From Kallotenue papyrolyticum (GTDB taxonomy: Bacteria; Chloroflexota; Chloroflexia; Chloroflexales; Kallotenuaceae): a DNA stretch of 64,000 bases. The stretch spans positions 992,001-1,056,000 of the forward strand of contig NZ_JAGA01000003.1 in NCBI RefSeq assembly GCF_000526415.1. The letters are read 5' to 3'. Every line of letters begins with the position of its first letter. The stretch's first letter is position 1. Shown piece by piece: positions 62,002-64,000 of the stretch. The notes under the pieces are model-generated. The model was not told the origin of the DNA and searched no databases. It saw nothing but the letters and a program-made list of their open reading frames with translations. The translations under genes were made by a program, and so were the position numbers.

Positions 62002-64000
62002 ATGAATGGAACCGACGTCATCGTCCCTGTCCGCGAAATCTACTGGAACGTGCAGGGACACATTCCCTTCGTTCAAACGCTGCTGTACCTACTGGCGATC
62101 AGCTCGATCGCAGTGATGAGCTACGGCATCTGGCGCGATGTGCGGCGCTGGGGGCTGGGGCGTCCCGAACGGCGTGATACGCAGCTCCTGGCGCGCCTGG
62201 GCGACTTTGTGCAACAGGTTTTTGGGCAGAAGCGTGTGTTACGCGACCGGCTGCCGGGGATCATGCATGCCATGATCTTTTACGGCTTTCTGGCGCTGTT
62301 CATCGGCACCGATATCATCGCCATCGAGGAAGACTTCACTATCCCGACGCTGGGCCCGGACGCCGGCAAGATCCTGGTGCGTGATTTCTACAAGTTCTAC
62401 GAAATCACCCTCGACACCCTCGGCCTGCTGTTTGTGATCGGCCTGGTGTGGGCCGCCTACCGACGTTACGTCACGCGGCCCAACCGGCTGGACAACCGCC
62501 GCACCGACGCCTGGGTGCTGGCCTCGATGCTCTACATCGGCTTGAGCGGCTACTGGATCGAAGGGCTGCGCATTCTCAACCAGGAGATCGGCGGCGTGCG
62601 CGTCTTCGAGCAGGACTGGGCGCGGCTGGCCTGGGTCGGTTATCTGCACGCGCTGCTATACCGCGCGCTGGGCCTGGAAGGCGAGGCCGGGCTGATCCTC
62701 CACCGCGTGCTGTGGATCATCCATATGCTGGTGACCTTCGCCTTTGTGGCGTCGATCCCCTACACCAAGTTCCGGCACATGTTCTACACACCGCTGAACA
62801 CCTTCTTCCGCAGCACACGACCCAAGGGCGCGCTACCGACGATCGACGACATCGAAGACAAAGACGAAAGCGAACTGGGCGCCAACCGGCTGGCCGATCT
62901 GACCTGGAAGCAGCGCATGAGCCTGGACGCCTGTATGCGCTGCGGACGCTGCCAGGCCAACTGCCCGGCCTACGCCGCAGGCGCCGATCTCTCGCCCAAG
63001 TGGCTGATCACCAAGCTGGATGATCTGATGCGCGGCGCGCCGGTCGTGATGCGCGACGGCACGATCGTGCATGTCGGGGCGCAGGCGCAGGCCGCCGCCG
63101 GCGCCGACCGCCGACCAACCACGCCGCCCGACGAGGGGCCGCACGGCCAGTTGCGCGGGCTCAACCGGCTGAAGGGCGGCGGCGAGCACCGCATCGTCGG
63201 TGAGCGCGAGACCCTGCCGCTCTACGGCACGCTGATCTCCGCAAACGAGCTGTGGAGCTGCACGACCTGCCGCGCGTGCATGACCGAATGCCCGGCGATG
63301 ATCGAGCATGTGGATGATATCATCGAGCTGCGGCGCAAACTAGCCCTGGTGGAGGGCGACGTGCCTGAAGGCGTGCAGACCGTGCTGACCGGCATCGAAC
63401 GCAACGGCAATCCCTGGAAGCTGCCGCAGCGCGAGCGCACCGCCTGGGCCGAAGGGCTGGATGTGCCGACGCTGGCCGAGGTCGAAGCCGTCGATGTGCT
63501 CTACTGGGTCGGCTGCGCGCCCAGCTACGATGCGCGCTCGCGCACGGTGGCACGCGCCATGGTGCAACTGATGCGGCGCGCCGGCGTCAGCTTCGCCATC
63601 CTGGGCGAGGAAGAGACCTGCACCGGCGATCCGGCGCGGCGCATGGGCGAGGAGTTCCTGTACCAGACCCAGGCGCAGACCAACATCGAGACCATGCGCC
63701 AGTACAAGTTCAAGACGGTGGTGACCACCTGCGCGCATTGCTTCAACACGATCAAGAACGAGTATCCGCGCTTCGGCGGCGGCGCCGGCACCGACTATGA
63801 GGTGGTGCACCACACCCAGTTCCTGGCGCGGCTGGTGCGTGAAGGACGCCTCACGCCGCAGCGGCGCGTCGCAGCGCGCATCGCCTACCATGATCCCTGC
63901 TATATCGGCCGCTACAACGATATCTATGATGATCCGCGCGCGCTGATCGCCGCCATTCCAGGCGTTGAACTGGCCGAGGTGCCCGAACGCAACCGCCAGA
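62002..64000 (+). CDS. Membrane-bound heterodisulfide-reductase-like Fe-S oxidoreductase (3' end outside window)
   Basis: The visible 666 residues begin with a NarI/DsrM-like membrane domain of about five helices (residues 20-270), which could bind haem b and exchange electrons with quinone. A ferredoxin-like domain follows with two [4Fe-4S] motifs: C311, C314, C317, C321 and C420, C423, C426, C430. CCG-type domains of the HdrD/GlpC class then start (VGCAPSYDARS; TCAHCFN; YHDPCYIGRYN). It resembles the electron-transfer-flavoprotein:quinone-type and HdrD-like enzymes of Chloroflexota. The donor is unknown; neighbouring cytochrome genes suggest a respiratory role. The frame is open at the right edge. 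Confidence 0.92.
   Translation, partial: MNGTDVIVPVREIYWNVQGHIPFVQTLLYLLAISSIAVMSYGIWRDVRRWGLGRPERRDTQLLARLGDFVQQVFGQKRVLRDRLPGIMHAMIFYGFLALFIGTDIIAIEEDFTIPTLGPDAGKILVRDFYKFYEITLDTLGLLFVIGLVWAAYRRYVTRPNRLDNRRTDAWVLASMLYIGLSGYWIEGLRILNQEIGGVRVFEQDWARLAWVGYLHALLYRALGLEGEAGLILHRVLWIIHMLVTFAFVASIPYTKFRHMFYTPLNTFFRSTRPKGALPTIDDIEDKDESELGANRLADLTWKQRMSLDACMRCGRCQANCPAYAAGADLSPKWLITKLDDLMRGAPVVMRDGTIVHVGAQAQAAAGADRRPTTPPDEGPHGQLRGLNRLKGGGEHRIVGERETLPLYGTLISANELWSCTTCRACMTECPAMIEHVDDIIELRRKLALVEGDVPEGVQTVLTGIERNGNPWKLPQRERTAWAEGLDVPTLAEVEAVDVLYWVGCAPSYDARSRTVARAMVQLMRRAGVSFAILGEEETCTGDPARRMGEEFLYQTQAQTNIETMRQYKFKTVVTTCAHCFNTIKNEYPRFGGGAGTDYEVVHHTQFLARLVREGRLTPQRRVAARIAYHDPCYIGRYNDIYDDPRALIAAIPGVELAEVPERNRQ

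Overview
The window is a GC-rich chromosomal segment of a Chloroflexota bacterium, probably class Chloroflexia. The lineage is inferred from gene content: a secreted GHL10 protein with a C-terminal module I recall from many Chloroflexota proteins, a dnaG/principal-sigma pair without rpsU, a MurT ligase, System I-type cytochrome c maturation, and the DUF3090/SCO1664/phosphatase cassette otherwise known from Actinobacteria. Gene density is high. I see no rRNA, tRNA, CRISPR array, insertion sequence or prophage.

Layout. 1-5507: an ABC-2 type exporter locus (large membrane protein cut by the left edge, ATPase, permease with an internal duplication and frameshift) followed by a LytR-CpsA-Psr protein. 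5597-8485 (-): a large secreted nuclease. 8687-14369: MurT, a small membrane protein, DnaG, and a principal sigma factor whose region 3 is duplicated. 14578-16751 (-): the phosphatase, DUF3090 and SCO1664 cassette. 16869-22627: an envelope-stress-like neighbourhood (DedA, histidine kinase, response regulator, YceI, a secreted intradiol dioxygenase and a secreted repeat protein). 22993-28633: a GHL10 glycosidase-like protein, a CrtI-like oxidoreductase, and an ECF sigma factor with a DUF5667 protein. 28820-29400: a strong promoter with a palindrome, hairpins and two possible small genes. 29588-40641: an ABC ATPase and its likely permease 7.6 kb apart, with RsgA, four GNAT proteins, a flavin oxidase and an MFS exporter between or beside them. 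40735-50204: a stress protein, a HAD hydrolase, and a glycan/lipid-sugar block (GT4, two GT87-like proteins, two tandem paralogous membrane proteins, a polyprenol-phosphate sugar synthase). 50383-53921: a DegS-like kinase, an OmpR-type regulator, a membrane coiled-coil protein and an alpha/beta hydrolase. 54051-61868: ccmABCDEF, a J-TM-TPR protein, ccmG and a response regulator in one tightly overlapping operon. From 62002 to the right edge: a membrane-bound Fe-S oxidoreductase.

Most notable observations. (1) Four promoters at 17.5-22.7 kb carry tandem 11-bp repeats (TTCTnnAyATC-like) ending exactly 7 bp upstream of a -10 hexamer; they define a probable regulon of the OmpR-type regulator encoded among them. 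(2) The principal sigma factor has a tandemly duplicated and expanded region 3 and an insertion in region 4, while many promoters in the window carry an extended -10 (TGnTAnnnT), the element normally read by region 3. (3) The ccm operon encodes a CcmE with CxxxY instead of HxxxY (System I*), a CcmC with a roughly 100-residue extracytoplasmic insertion, and a J-domain/TPR fusion in the place of CcmI; it starts at a promoter whose -35 lies inside a 29-nt palindrome and is probably leaderless.
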